Positions 12,123-22,952 of a stretch of 64,000 nucleotides of DNA are shown here, one piece after another. Under the pieces are notes generated by a model that saw nothing but the letters and a program-made list of their open reading frames with translations, did not search any database and was not told where the DNA came from. The DNA is from Paramacrobiotus metropolitanus (lineage: Eukaryota > Tardigrada > Eutardigrada > Parachela > Macrobiotidae). The stretch covers positions 620,001 through 684,000 of the forward strand of contig NW_026570268.1 of the NCBI RefSeq assembly GCF_019649055.1, in the 5' to 3' direction. The translations under genes were made by a program, and so were the position numbers. Position 1 is the first letter of the stretch. The number at the start of each line of letters is the position of its first letter.

Positions 12123-12182
12123 ATGACGGCGATTTGCGTAGCGGTGTGTCTACTCCTCGGCGGCGCATGGCCTTTCCATCCA
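12123..12182 (+). pseudogene. Extra copy of the signal-peptide exon, frame-shifted
   Basis: Starts with the same ATGACGGCGATTTGCGTAGC as the exons at 10418 and 38889 and keeps the gtaagt donor. One base is missing in the CGCCATGG region, so the last residues change and the donor falls in phase 0 instead of phase 1. It could not join the following exons in frame. Confidence 0.8.
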
Positions 12183-12232
12183 GTAAGTAATGGAAAGAGT
12201 ATTACGTGTACTTTTATATATAACATCTGTCT

Positions 12233-12735
12233 GTAAACGAGCATTCGCATTAGCCGGAATTGAAACAGAGCTTGAACCAGTGGGCTTATGTCGAACGAAT
12301 GGCCAACGCCCGGATGGCGTTACGTTAGCACCGTGGGAAAGAGGAAGAATGCTGACGTGGGATGTCACCTGCGTCTGTACGGTGGCATTATCGCATATCG
12401 TGGCAACATCCGAGCGAGCTGGTGCAGCGGCGGCAAAGGCTGAACAGGATAAGGTAACCAAGTACCAGAACATCACCCCGGACTACCTGTTCAGCGCTCT
12501 GGGCTTTGAACGGCTAGGACCAAACGGACCGGAAGCTTCCCGTCTGCTGACGGAAGTGGGTAGAAGGGTACGGCAAGAAACTGGCGAGGCAAGAGCACCG
12601 GAATACCTGCGCCAGCGTATCAGCATAGAAATCCAGCGCGGGAACGCGGCCTCCGTTCAGGGAACAGCTCCACCGGGAGCAAATTTAGATCAGTTGTTCT
12701 CTGTTCTTAGACCTCCCGAGGCTGTTTTCTGCTGA
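12233..12735 (+). mobile_element. Non-LTR retrotransposon C-terminal fragment
   Basis: Open frame of about 165 codons to TGA. It carries RPDGVTLAPWERGR followed by LTWDVTC, the PD..(D) pattern seen at the C-terminus of elements with a restriction-like endonuclease domain, and a tail ISIEIQRGNAASVQGT. Related to the fragments at 11212-12065 and 29782-31029 but a different lineage. AACATCT occurs on both flanks (about 12222 and 12810), a likely target duplication. It sits in the duplicated intron sequence after the extra signal exon. Confidence 0.7.
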
Positions 12736-13439
12736 TTGAGTGTACTGCGTTTTGATGTTAACTGTTGTGTGTAAGCTAAATATACATCTAATACATATGT
12801 TAGCTGAAAAACATCTCTGTTCTTATACGTCGGCGGTGTATTCGTACGCCGCCCCGTTACAAGTGCCTCCCACGAGGAAAATCTCTTTTGATTAATTTTA
12901 ATTCCTGTTTAAACCACTTTCCTGTCTAGCGCAGTTAACGTTCACGAAAACCTGTAAGCTGAACATTTCAAATAAAGGAAATTCAGGGACTTCCGGCGCT
13001 TGACGCAAATGCAACGTAAATCGAACGGGAAGTAGTGCGAATGTTTAATTTCGAGTACGAAACATGCGCTCTGGCTTAGGATGATTTTCAGTCTCGCTAC
13101 GGAAGTTTATGGACAGGAATGGATGACCGGGAAATCAGTTAATGACTGTAGAGTTTCGCAGTGTCACTGTGCAGATACCGGTTTCGTCGAGCAACAGTAT
13201 ACTTTACCGGTATATACAGCGATGTTACGATCACGTAAAGTATCGAAGACGCCGCCGATAGCCGCTAGATTGCCGCATTCCAGGGACCACTGCCAGCAGC
13301 AAATAGCGCCGGCCGGCCGGGCGGGCTGCGGTCCGGTCGCAGCTGACGGGCCGCTACCGGCACACACCCACGTAACCGCCTAAATATGCGCGCAGCTTTT
13401 GTTCAGCCGTCTTCCTTATTCCCATCCGCATTACATGTA

Positions 13440-13600
13440 TAGACTAAGATTCCCCATGAGGGAATCTGTCCATTATTGGTCAGCAGCGCATCTGACCCCG
13501 CCCGCTTGGAGATTGGCCAGCGGTCAGTTTCTGGATGAGGTATATAAGCAACTGCCGCACAGCCAGTTGCCAATACCTTCCCAGTTCGCTTAGAAATTTT
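13440..13600 (+). repeat. Split direct repeat A1
   Basis: Matches A2 (21261-21421) almost base for base, with one A/G difference near the CAGCAGCGC/CAGCGGCGC word. Contains a TATATAAG box at 13541-13548, the likely element promoter. Confidence 0.85.
13541..13548 (+). promoter_or_regulatory. TATA box of the Ngaro-like element
   Basis: TATATAAG lies 178 bases before the gag ATG at 13719. The same box is present in repeat A2 at 21362-21369. Confidence 0.5.
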
Positions 13601-13718
13601 TAGCCTGCTTGTTGCAGATAGCCTTGTAGCCTGCTTATTGCAGATAGATACGTGCCTTCTCTTGTAATACGTGTAATAACTGTTTTTGCTCCCACTACTA
13701 CCAACGGTCAATTCTACA

Positions 13719-15052
13719 ATGGTTTCCAAGAACGAGCTGAAGAAACTGAAGGTTCCGGAGTTTAAGAAAGCCTGCCGCGACGCTGGCCTTGACGACACCG
13801 GCGTACGCAAAACCCTACTGGCCCGACTTTACGCGCACAATAGTATCCCACCTTCTCGCATGGAGGGCGTCGTGGAAGCCAACGGCGTGGTTGCCCCGAA
13901 TGACCACCCTGTAGGACCTCCCGTCGGCATAGCTGCTGCTGGACCGATGGCCGAGCAGATTACTGTATGCGGCCTTGCACCAGCCACCTTGCTTGATCTG
14001 GAGGAAGCCGGCTTCACCAACCTTGACAAACTCCTCCGCCTTCACCAAAGCAAATCGTACCCGAAGGATTTGGAGTTCATCAAGCTCCCCGCCGACCGCA
14101 ACGAGATTCAGATTTTCATCAATCAACGAGCGTCACTGGCTGTGTCCGATCTCCGCCAACTGTTACGTTCCCGCAACAGTAATGCCGGATCCGCGCAAGC
14201 CAATGTGCCGGTTGCCATTACCACCAACGCCCCGCATGGCACCGATCACCCGGAGCCAGTCCCGTCGACCAGTGCGGCCGGCAGCAACCGTGGAAGGGCT
14301 CGCTCTCGTGGCTACTCCGCCACCGCTCGCATCACCACTACGGCCGCCAGCAGTCGACCACTGCGCATTCGGGTGAGTCAACAGATAGCGATAATTCTTT
14401 GCATTTTTCTCGTTCGCGCAAAAGGTCAAACTCGCGTAATCGGTGTAAATTGTCAGTTAATGCCCGTCATTTACCGTTGCCTCATAAACAAGCACCAAAG
14501 GTCACTTTGCATAACGGTAAACGTAGCCGGCCAACTGCGACCAATTTATCTCTCGATGGGTTTATGGTCTATAGTCTGCGTACCGCAGTTAAACTTGCTC
14601 GTACTGTATCCGGCAAGTACCAACAGTCACTCTTAGAATACCTTGAGTATTTAGAGTTTTTGTATATACGACGCCGTGACTACGAAGAAAATGCAGTTTT
14701 AAGATTTGACGAAGAATTTCGCGAAACGGCAGACCATGATGATTTAAATCTGTCCGATTCTCATGAACGTTCGGCGTTAGGCGATAAGTACTTCCACGCA
14801 AAAACACGGCGGCTGGATTTAGATGTTCATCGCAGAACATCTAATAAAAAACGACCGCTTTTTCGTGGAAATGCCGGCCAACGTGCCGGCACGCAGCGTT
14901 TCAAGTACACCTGTTGCCATAACCGGCAGGAAAACAAGTGCCATAATAACGCCTCGTGTAGTTTTGACCATATCTGTGGACACTGCGGCGGCGACCATCA
15001 AGGCGCCAGCTGCAACACCACATCAGGCAGAGGGAGACAGAATACGCGCTAA
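13719..15052 (+). pseudogene. Gag-like ORF of the Ngaro-like element (SAP domain, Cys/His motif)
   Basis: The ATG at 13719 opens a chain whose first 40 residues fit a SAP DNA/RNA-binding helix-hairpin (LKKLKVPEFKKACRDAGL...). A Ser/Arg-rich stretch follows. The reading frame changes near 14390-14400, and the second half continues to 15052 with a Cys/His cluster (CCHNRQENKCHNNASC...CGHCGGDHQGASC) typical of DIRS-order gag proteins. Either an intron or a frameshift separates the halves; a gtgagt at about 14371 could be a donor. A further open stretch in another frame to 15299 may be the start of pol, cut off by the nested piggyBac-like element. Confidence 0.65.
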
Positions 15053-15557
15053 TGCGCCTATCCCATGTGGTTCTGACATCTCTCCTCTTTGTTCTCGCTC
15101 CTTGCCTAACATAGTTGTTGATTCCGATCTCCAGTCGCGGTGCGCTTTAACAAGGCACATTAACACCTGGCAGAAGGAATTAACAGTTAAATCACCAAGA
15201 AAAATTGTTTGTCCCAACACCAAGCGGGCACATAATAGGCAAGAGGCGGAGTCGGCTTTTCTACCCGGGTTCAAAAATACGGATAATCTAGTTAGCTAGC
15301 ATAATCACTGTGCAACATCACCTAGGTACAAATCGAGCAAAACTCATTCGAACAGAACGATGCTGGAGTGTGTTAAAATTTAAGTCATTAGAACAAAGTG
15401 TGATGATTTTCAATTTTTAAAATATTTCTTAGATCGATATCTTAGATTCAATTTGACTTTTTTGCTTGGACTGGGTCGACCCATTTATCGTTGCTGAAAG
15501 CGTGGACTGCTTGCTGCTTGACTCCTTGTTCTTTCGTAACTCCGACCTGTCTTTGAC

Positions 15558-16109
15558 ATGCATGAAGAATTAGAGAACCTCTTTTCCTCCGTTGGGTAAG
15601 AACTGTGAAGCACTTGAGCGAAAAACTAAGGGAGTCGTCTCCATCGTGTCTACTAAATTGTAGATTAAATTCGCCAACGTGGTTAGGAAATATCGTGGAC
15701 AGTGTACAGCGGGAGCGTCTGACTGCCAAGAGTGCCAGGCACTCAGTCTATCGGCAGATATGGACGAAAATCAAGGTAAAAAACCAACTAGAATGTTTTC
15801 CAAACCAAACGGCATTTTTCTGTAAACAACATTGAGTCATTTTATTGTCGCGGGTCGACCCATCGTATCTAAGGTAGTGCGATAAAAATTTCATTCTATC
15901 TATGTTGCAGAATTCCAAACGTGTGGCGCTGCCAAAATCGGTTGTCTATCCAAAGGAACTCGTTCAGTGTATGAATGCGATTTTTCCTGGAGAAGAACAT
16001 CACAAAGACGTATGTACACGTGCTTGATTCTGGAGTCGACTCCGATTTACTTGATTGTTTGCAGTTTGGACCGCCTTCCATCACCCTTTACCAAATTTCT
16101 GTGTTGTGA
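15558..16109 (+). CDS. Small four-exon gene inside the piggyBac-like element, 97 aa, unknown
   Basis: Exons 15558-15595, 15664-15775, 15911-16009 and 16065-16109. Donors are gtaaga, gtaaaa and gtatgt; acceptors are tgtag, tgcag and tgcag. The joined frame is open for 97 codons from ATG to TGA, and AATAAA follows at 16143-16148. The product starts MHEELENLFSSVG and is hydrophilic, with a basic middle (ERLTAKSARHSVYRQIWTKIK) and no signal peptide or domain I recognise. It converges on the transposase gene, whose stop is only 48 bases away. It could be an accessory element gene, a captured host fragment or a coincidental set of splice signals. Three in-phase junctions with good consensus make chance less likely. 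Confidence 0.45.
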
Positions 16110-16156
16110 AGGTTGTCCGTAACTAGCCGGAACGCAATGTGAAATAAACTGACATT

Positions 16157-17968
16157 TTATTCACCGATTGTTTTATTCACACAGTTAACACAAATATTAT
16201 AAGTATGCTCACCACAAGCAGGAACTCTGCACAAAACACAGTATTTAGTCGTCTTTCGATCCGTACCCTTCGCGCACACTTTACAGCGCTTCTGACCAGT
16301 AAATGGAGGCGCAGGAATTTTCTGCATGGGTCGACCCGTTTCCTCTGGAATCTGGAGTAATGCTTTGATAGTGCCGCGCACTGTGGCGCTGATGTGCTTC
16401 AGTTCCAGGCGTCGACGCAGATGGGTTTCTAGCAACTCTTCGGCTAGCGATTCTAAAAACAGTCGTCTACGGTGTTTTGCTCGGCTCCAAGCTGGGTTTA
16501 ATTCGATCCACACCACAAATGCATTTAACGCAGATATGTCAACCATATCATAGAACAGAATTACCGGCCAACGACGCGTGCGACGCTTCACGCTGTACAT
16601 GGTAACCATTTGGTCCAGCGAGTCGACTCCAGCTTTCGTTTCGTTGTATGTGGTGATGATGACAGGTTTCTTCTCAGTGGTCGTTTCAACCACAGCATCA
16701 CGGTGGTGGGTGCTGAGAAGTATAACTGCTTTGCCAATTTTTGGAACATACGAAACCAATGCGGCTTCCTTTGTGAAACCAAAAAGACTGGAAAATTCGG
16801 CACGTTCTCTGGATGGCAAAAAGGCTGCTGGTATCTCTGGCTTATTCTTGCGCATCGTTCCGACTAGAGTGATATTTCGTTTCAGCAACTCAAGACCTGT
16901 AAATGTTGATACAAGGGTCGACCCAATTCAAATGCGATAATTCATAAAAAATTTCAAGCATTTTTAAAAGCAATTATACAAAGCTAAAAGCAATTTACCT
17001 AATTCGAGATCAGTGAAGAAGTTGTCTGTCGTCACATTTCTTCCGGAGTCGACTCCTAGGTACTGCACAAGATCCAAAACAACACGGCGCCCTTGATTTC
17101 TTTCTGGAGGTGCGCCCGGAGATTTTCCCGTGTACACTTATATGTTGCAGCAGTACTTCGAGGCAGAATCAGCTAGGATAAAATTCTTCAGCCCGTACTT
17201 GGAGGGTTTCTTTGGAATATACTGCTTGAATTTACAGTGGCCGTGGAACGAGTAAAGCTGCTCGTCTATAGTTAGATAAGGACCAGGGAGATAGGAATTT
17301 CGCAACGTTGGTACCCACAATTCAAACAACTCTCGAATATGTGCCAGTTTATCAGTAAGTTCGCGCAGATATCGCGACTTCTTGTTGTCAAAACGGAGTG
17401 CACTAGATATTTCGCTAAAACGATTTCGAGGCATGGTGGCGTTGTAAATGGGTCGACCCTTCGCTTCGTTCCACAGCTGGCACAATGGCTTTTTGCTTTC
17501 ATGATTCACGCCGTGCAGAATCAGCAAGCCCAGAAATGCATCTAGTTCGATTGCATCCAGTTCCGTCCACGACTTCGGAAACATAAGTTTCCCCTTCACA
17601 TTGGTATGGATAAGTATTACGGCTTTCATGTCTTTGGTGAAAAAAACATTGAAAGCATCCACCAGCTTGGCTACCGCTCCTCGCACATGCGGCCGCACGC
17701 CTGGTACGCCAGTCATTTTGTCCGCAGTTCTGGTCTTCCCGGTATCACCACTCGCGGTCGACCACTCCACGTTGTTTTTCGCTCTGAAGGTGTACGAATA
17801 AACAAAGTCTTCGTCCTCCGACACCGTATCTGACTGATAGTCGGCCTCCTCGGGTTCAGCATCAGATATGTCACTGTCTGTGTCGGCACATTCACTGTCA
17901 CTTGAATAGGCTTCGCTACCAGACTCAATTTCATCTACTGCACGTTTCGTACGAATAACGTTAGGCAT
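16157..17968 (-). pseudogene. PiggyBac-type transposase, one in-frame stop
   Basis: Exon 1 is 16999-17968 and exon 2 is 16157-16896, with a gtaaat..acag intron. The frame spans 570 codons and is interrupted only by TAA at 17138-17140, between YCCNI and VYTGK. It has an acidic N-terminus and then the transposase core. The conserved acidic positions are seen in YLTIDEQLYSF, VTTDNFFTDLEL and AGVDSLDQM. The C-terminus is a Cys-rich zinc-binding domain (CKVCAKGTDRK...CVLCRVPACGEHTYNICVNC). The length is normal for the family. Apart from the stop it looks whole, so either it died recently or the stop is suppressed or a sequence error. On the minus strand, AATAAA overlaps the stop codon at 16157. 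Confidence 0.9.
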
Positions 17969-18527
17969 TTTAAAAAAAGGTCGACCTTACGGCATTTTAA
18001 CAAAAGGTCGAGGAGAAATTATCAGTTTGAAGATTGAATCCAATCGACGTGGTCCGTCAATAATTGAAATGTGACGCAAATCGATCTAGAAGCTGTAACA
18101 GTGCGCAGCAGGTGAGGTTCGTTGTAGTGATTGTAAAAGTGTTGGTTTTCGTGGGAGAAGTTGCATGCTACTTCCCATTGATTTAATGATCACTAAACAC
18201 AGACCAGTAGCTCAGTTTTCCTGTACACAATCTTGGTTTGTAGCCCATACTTTTTAGTACAGAACGAATTTTGGGATTTTTTTTTACTGCTGTAGTTGTC
18301 GAGTTATCCGCACTCGAAGGAAGCCGGTAGAAAAGCGACTAAATTTTGCCCAGCCATTTTCTCGAAGACCATCCTTTTGATCGTTTTCGACATTAAGTAT
18401 AAAAAATAAAGCGAAAAAAGTTAGGATCAAACGTCCTGGTTCGAAGGACGTACAAATAATGAGAACTTTCTTAGGGATTTAAGAAAGAGCCTTTGCCTAT
18501 TTGGCACCCGCCTGGTGTGTTGACTGT

Positions 18528-20168
18528 TAATAGCTATTAATTCTCCAGATAGCCAGTTTATATTAGCTGGTATAGCGACCGGCTTTCGCATTGTTGATGA
18601 CATTAACGCTATACCTCCATCAGACTGTCCCAATTACTCTTCAGCTTTGACTGACACTGCCAAGCCGATGCTTGACAAACTGTTCAGAGAGGAGCTGGAC
18701 AGTGGGAAGACTTCTATCCAGTCTAATAAACCTTGGCGTATTAATTCTATTGGAGCAGTGCCGAAAAAGGGCTGCAACAGTTTGCGACCGATCACAGACT
18801 GTAGCCGACCTACCGGCAACTCCTTAAACAATTTTATCAACGCCAGTACTTTTACTTTTGAAACGATCAATGACGCTGTTGCTTGCAGCCAACGTAATTG
18901 CTTTTTCGCAATTATTGACATAAGAGCAGCTTACCGGTCAGTACCAATTTACCCACCACATCGTCAATTGCAAGGTTTTCGCTGGCGATTTCCGGGTAGA
19001 AAGGAACAATTTTATGTAGACAATTTTTTGTGCTTTGGATTAGCCAACGCTCCGTATATATTTCAAAAGATTTCTTGCGCCATAGCTGAAATCATGCGAA
19101 AACGGGGATTTACCGTTATTGTCTATTTAGACGATTTTTTATTAATCGAGCCGACCTTTACGGCATGTTTAAACGCCCAAAACACTCTCATTGCGCTGCT
19201 TACTTCACTCGGTTTTGCCGTAAAGTGGGAGAAAGTTATAGGGCCAATTCAGAGAGTGAAATTTTTGGGAATAATTATTGATTCCGTCAAATGCACTCTT
19301 GAAATTCCTGCTGATAAGATTGCAGAGCTTTTACAAGACGTCAACATGTTGTCAAAGTCTCAGTCAATATCTAAAAAGGAATTACAGAAACTTATCGGCA
19401 ATATGTCATTCGTTTCAAAAGCAGTGTATAGTGCAAGAGTCTTTACAAGAGTGTTCATTGACATTCTGTGCAATCTTGAACATCTTAGTGACCGAATTCT
19501 TATTAACGATATTATTCGCTCAGAATTCTTATGGTGGTCAAAATACATTGCCGTTTTAAATGGCCTTGTTCCCTGTTCATTAGGTGCCGTATGGCCGGTA
19601 GTGACCGTATATACCGACGCGTCATTTTCCGGGTTTGGCGCTGCGCTGCGCGACAGTTATCTTGCCGGTACATGGTCGCAATACAGCCACCCGCAGGGTT
19701 TGCAAGAAACGGGGACCAAGTCCCATTGTGCACCATGAATTGTTGCACAACATAAATTTTTTGGAATTAGTGGCAGCATGCTTACCGCTTCTAATATTTG
19801 CGCCTTCTTTTACTGGGCACAAAATTTTAGTCATGTCGGATAATACGCAGACAGTTGCCTTTTTGAACCGCGGAACAACGAAAAACCTTCATGCCTTAAA
19901 ATGGCTAAAGGCAGTTTTCGCTGTTAGCCTGCGCTTTTACTTTCGCTTTACCGCTACCCACGCGACGGGCGTATTAAATGTGCAAGCCGACGCTCTAAGT
20001 CGGATTACGGGAAACGCCTTGCATGCAGAACGGTTTTTAAAGCATCGTAACTCAAATTTTCCAGGTAGTTCGTTACCTGAATATTTTATTTATAGCTATC
20101 CCAATATGGTCATTGGAAAAACGATTGAACAGTTTGCGGATGAATGCTTTGGCTCCCTCATCACATAA
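18528..20168 (+). pseudogene. Reverse transcriptase and RNase H of the Ngaro-like element, frameshifted
   Basis: From about 18528 the frame encodes a DIRS-order reverse transcriptase with the catalytic YLDD in VIVYLDDFLLIEP. RNase H then starts at TDASFSGFGAAL. Near 19,720-19,735 the frame shifts by one base, and RNase H continues (HELLHNINFLELVAA, MSDNTQTVAFLNRG, ADALSR) to TAA at 20168. Upstream of 18528 there are stops. The 5' part of pol was lost or displaced by the nested element. Confidence 0.85.
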
Positions 20169-20249
20169 AACTCGTCGTTCGCAATGGACGTGTTTTGAGT
20201 AGTTCTGCCTTAGTCACGGTTTAAAAGCGCGACCGGCTTCTGTCAAAAC

Positions 20250-21079
20250 AGTCTGTCTGTGCATAGCGTATCTATCCGAATCTAAACAATTTAGCACGAT
20301 ATTTAACTACACGCATGCTTTGGTATCCTATCACACTATGCATAGGTTCAGCGCGCCTGATTTACGCCATCCCTCTGTACGACAAGCGCTGGATGGAGTT
20401 CAGCGAAGTCGCGAGGAACTGCCTAACAAAAGGCTTCCGGTTACGATTCAGCACTTGCACGCAATATATGTTAATCTATCAGTATTACGTAACCGGTATC
20501 GCAAACCGTTCTGGGCGGCTTGCTTGACTGCGTTTTATTCGCTAGCACGTAGCTCCAATCTCTTTCACTCCCCTTCAAACAAACATCTCCTCTGTAGAGA
20601 TATTACTTTAACCAAAGATGGAGCTACATTATGCATGCAGGTTCTAAAAACCAACCGATTTAAGAAAGCGCACTAATGGTACCACTACCGCAGTTGCACG
20701 TTTCTAACCGGTTATGTCCTGTTAATGCAATACGAGCCATGTTAGCTGAAAATAACGCGCCCGCCACAGCGGCTTTGTTCAGCTTCCGTGCTCGGTCGGT
20801 TTGAAACCTTTATCTTCTGTTAGGTTTCATGGATTACTCCGGCATGTATTACGGGCAGCAGGCCTACCCCACCACAGGATATCAGCACACTCCTTTCGTC
20901 GTGGCGCAGCAACCCTGGCAACAGCCATACATTTACCAGCACCCATACTAAAAGCTCAAGGAAACTGGCGGAGCACCTGCTTTGAGCGGTATGTCCATCA
21001 AGACCTTGACTTGCGCCTCACCTTCGCCAAATCCTTCGGCCACGCCATTGATGGATTCCATCCTTCACGGATCTCTTAA
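20250..21079 (+). pseudogene. Tyrosine recombinase of the Ngaro-like element, broken
   Basis: Two open pieces (about 20320-20676 and 20801-21079) make up a tyrosine recombinase. The catalytic residues visible are R in LARSSNLF, the H..R box in HSFRRGAATLA and the nucleophile Y in FERYVHQDL. A stop and frame change between 20676 and 20801 inactivate it. Tyrosine recombinases integrate DIRS-order elements without target duplication, in line with the flanks seen here. Confidence 0.8.
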
Positions 21080-21165
21080 TCTCCTGACACTCATGGTTTG
21101 GTTTGTTTTTTTTTTCTTTTGTCGTTTTTTGTTTGTTCTTTTGTTGTTGCTCTGTTTGCGGGTTT

Positions 21166-21261
21166 GGGGCTTCCTTGTTTGATGATGTAATTAATGCCTG
21201 AATAAACTCCGAACAGCGAAGCAGTTTACGTTGTTGTTGTATGCGTAGCGGTCACAATAAT
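21166..21261 (+). repeat. Split direct repeat B1
   Basis: 96 bases from GGGGCTTCCTTGTTTGATGA to CACAATAAT, repeated at 21431-21526. It directly abuts A2. Confidence 0.85.
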
Positions 21262-21421
21262 AGACTAAGATTCCCCATGAGGGAATCTGTCCATTATTGG
21301 TCAGCGGCGCATCTGACCCCGCCCGCTTGGAGATTGGCCAGCGGTCAGTTTCTGGATGAGGTATATAAGCAACTGCCGCACAGCCAGTTGCCAATACCTT
21401 CCCAGTTCGCTTAGAAATTTT
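21261..21421 (+). repeat. Split direct repeat A2
   Basis: Second copy of A1 (13440-13600), lying between B1 and B2. Confidence 0.85.
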
Positions 21422-21430
21422 TTTTCTTCC

Positions 21431-21526
21431 GGGGCTTCCTTGTTTGATGATGTAATTAATGCCTGAATAAACTCCGAACAGCGAAGCAGTTTACGTTGTT
21501 GTTGTATGCGTAGCGGTCACAATAAT
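21431..21526 (+). repeat. Split direct repeat B2
   Basis: Second copy of B1. Unit A intron sequence resumes directly after it (ATTAGGCAGTTAAT), as in the uninterrupted unit B. Confidence 0.85.
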
Positions 21527-21645
21527 ATTAGGCAGTTAATACGGTTTCACAGTATCGTTATATAGATACCGATTTTTCAAGCAACACAAAATAACAAATA
21601 ACAGCCGCGCTTATACGCCGGTGTACATGTTTGTTTGTTTTGCAG

Positions 21646-22590
21646 TGCAGCCGATGCAGCCGATGACCTTTAGCGGTATGAACTTTGACGCGTTCAACGC
21701 GCAGACGAACTCGCAGAAGCAGGACCAGAAGAGCAGTCAGGCGGCCTCCACCGGCGACGCCTCGGCCGGCTCCGGCCAGATCGCCAGCAACCAGAACTCC
21801 AACATGCTCACCAACGGACGGCCCCGCTTCGGTACCGTTACCGGCGCACACAATGTACCCGGCGAATTGCAATCAGTTTATATTCAGCTGCTTTTGATTC
21901 CTTATTCGGTTATTCCCGTCTTCGTTATATTAGACAATAATTAGACGCACTCTTATATCAGTCCATAACTGCATATTGTTGTTGTTTTGCAGTGCAGCCG
22001 ATGCAGCCGATGACCTTTAGCGGTATGAACTTTGACGCGTTCAACGCGCAGACGAACGCGCAGAAGCAGGACCAGAAGAGCAGTCAGGCGGCCTCCATCG
22101 GCGACGCCTCGGCCGGCTCCGGCCAGATCGCCAGCAACCAGAACTCCAACATGCTCACCAACGGACGGCCCCGCTTCGGTACCGTTACCGGCGCACACAA
22201 TGTACCCGGCGAATTGCAATCAGTTTATATTCAGCTGCTTTTGATTCCTTATTCGGTTATTCCCGTCTTCGTTATATTAGACAATAATTAGACGCACTCT
22301 TATATCAGTCCATAACTGCATATTGTTGTTGTTTTGCAGTGCAGCCGATGCAGCCGATGACCTTTAGCGGTATGAACTTTGACGCGTTCAACGCGCAGAC
22401 GAACGCGCAGAAGCAGGACCAGAAGAGCAGTCAGGCGGCCTCCATCGGCGACGCCTCGGCCGGCTCCGGCCAGATCGCCAGCAACCAGAACTCCAACATG
22501 CTCACCAACGGACGGCCCCGCTTCGGTACCGTTACCGGTGCACACAATGTACCCGCCGAATTCCTCCACTGTAGGGACAAAGTAGACGCA
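21646..22590 (+). repeat. Tandem array of three exon-2 copies, 347-base period
   Basis: Exon-2 acceptors recur at 21646, 21993 and 22340, exactly 347 bases apart. Each repeat holds a tgcag acceptor, the coding start QPMQPMTFSGMNFDAFNAQ, a shared 3' change (GGACGGCCCCGCTTCGGTAC) and the same intron. Copies 2 and 3 are nearly identical, so the array is young. In these copies the normal Gly/Cys-rich end of exon 2 is replaced. The frame of the first two runs on through TVTGAHNVPG to a stop, unless a GGTACC donor is used. Confidence 0.85.
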
Positions 22591-22952
22591 CTCTTATATC
22601 AGTCCATAACTGCATATTGTTGTTGTTTTACAGGGCAGCCGATGACCTTTGGCATTATGAACTTTGACGCGTTCAACGGGCAGACGAACGCGCAGAAGCA
22701 GAAACAGAAGGCCAGCCAGGCGGCCTCCACCGGCGACCCCTCGGCCGACTCCGGCCAGATCGCCAGCAACCAGAACTCCAACATGCTCACCAACGCCAAC
22801 GGCCCGCTGACCAACGCCGGCTCCCAGGGCGGCTGCGCCGGAGGCAACTGCGCCCTGTCCGGCGCGGCGCAACTGCAGGTAATTCTTAATATTATAAGGG
22901 CGGAGACGCAGTTAATTAAATGCTGCGATTAGTGACACTTGATTAACTGCAG

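Larger units (their letters stand above)
15473..18010. mobile_element. PiggyBac-like element nested in the Ngaro-like element (ends approximate)
   Basis: Contains a piggyBac transposase gene (minus, 16157-17968) and a small convergent gene (plus, 15558-16109). The limits given are those of an interspersed series of GTCGAC palindromes. I could not fix the TTAA-flanked ends: TTAA occurs on both sides, but a matched terminal inverted repeat was not found by eye. The element separates the gag-like ORF from the reverse transcriptase of its host element. Confidence 0.7.
13440..21526 (+). mobile_element. Ngaro/PAT-like tyrosine-recombinase retroelement with split direct repeats
   Basis: Order: repeat A1 (13440-13600), gag-like ORF with SAP and Cys/His motifs, [nested piggyBac-like element], reverse transcriptase plus RNase H, tyrosine recombinase, then B1 (21166-21261), A2 (21261-21421) and B2 (21431-21526). 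A1/A2 and B1/B2 are nearly identical pairs. The A1-ORFs-B1-A2-B2 order is the hallmark of split-direct-repeat DIRS-order elements. I see no room for a methyltransferase domain between RNase H and recombinase, which favours Ngaro. The unit B paralogue at 39581-39600 is an uninterrupted target (ATTATATACAT then ATTAGGCAG), so the element entered intron 1 of the unit A secreted-protein gene. It is inactive: frameshifts in pol and recombinase. Confidence 0.85.
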
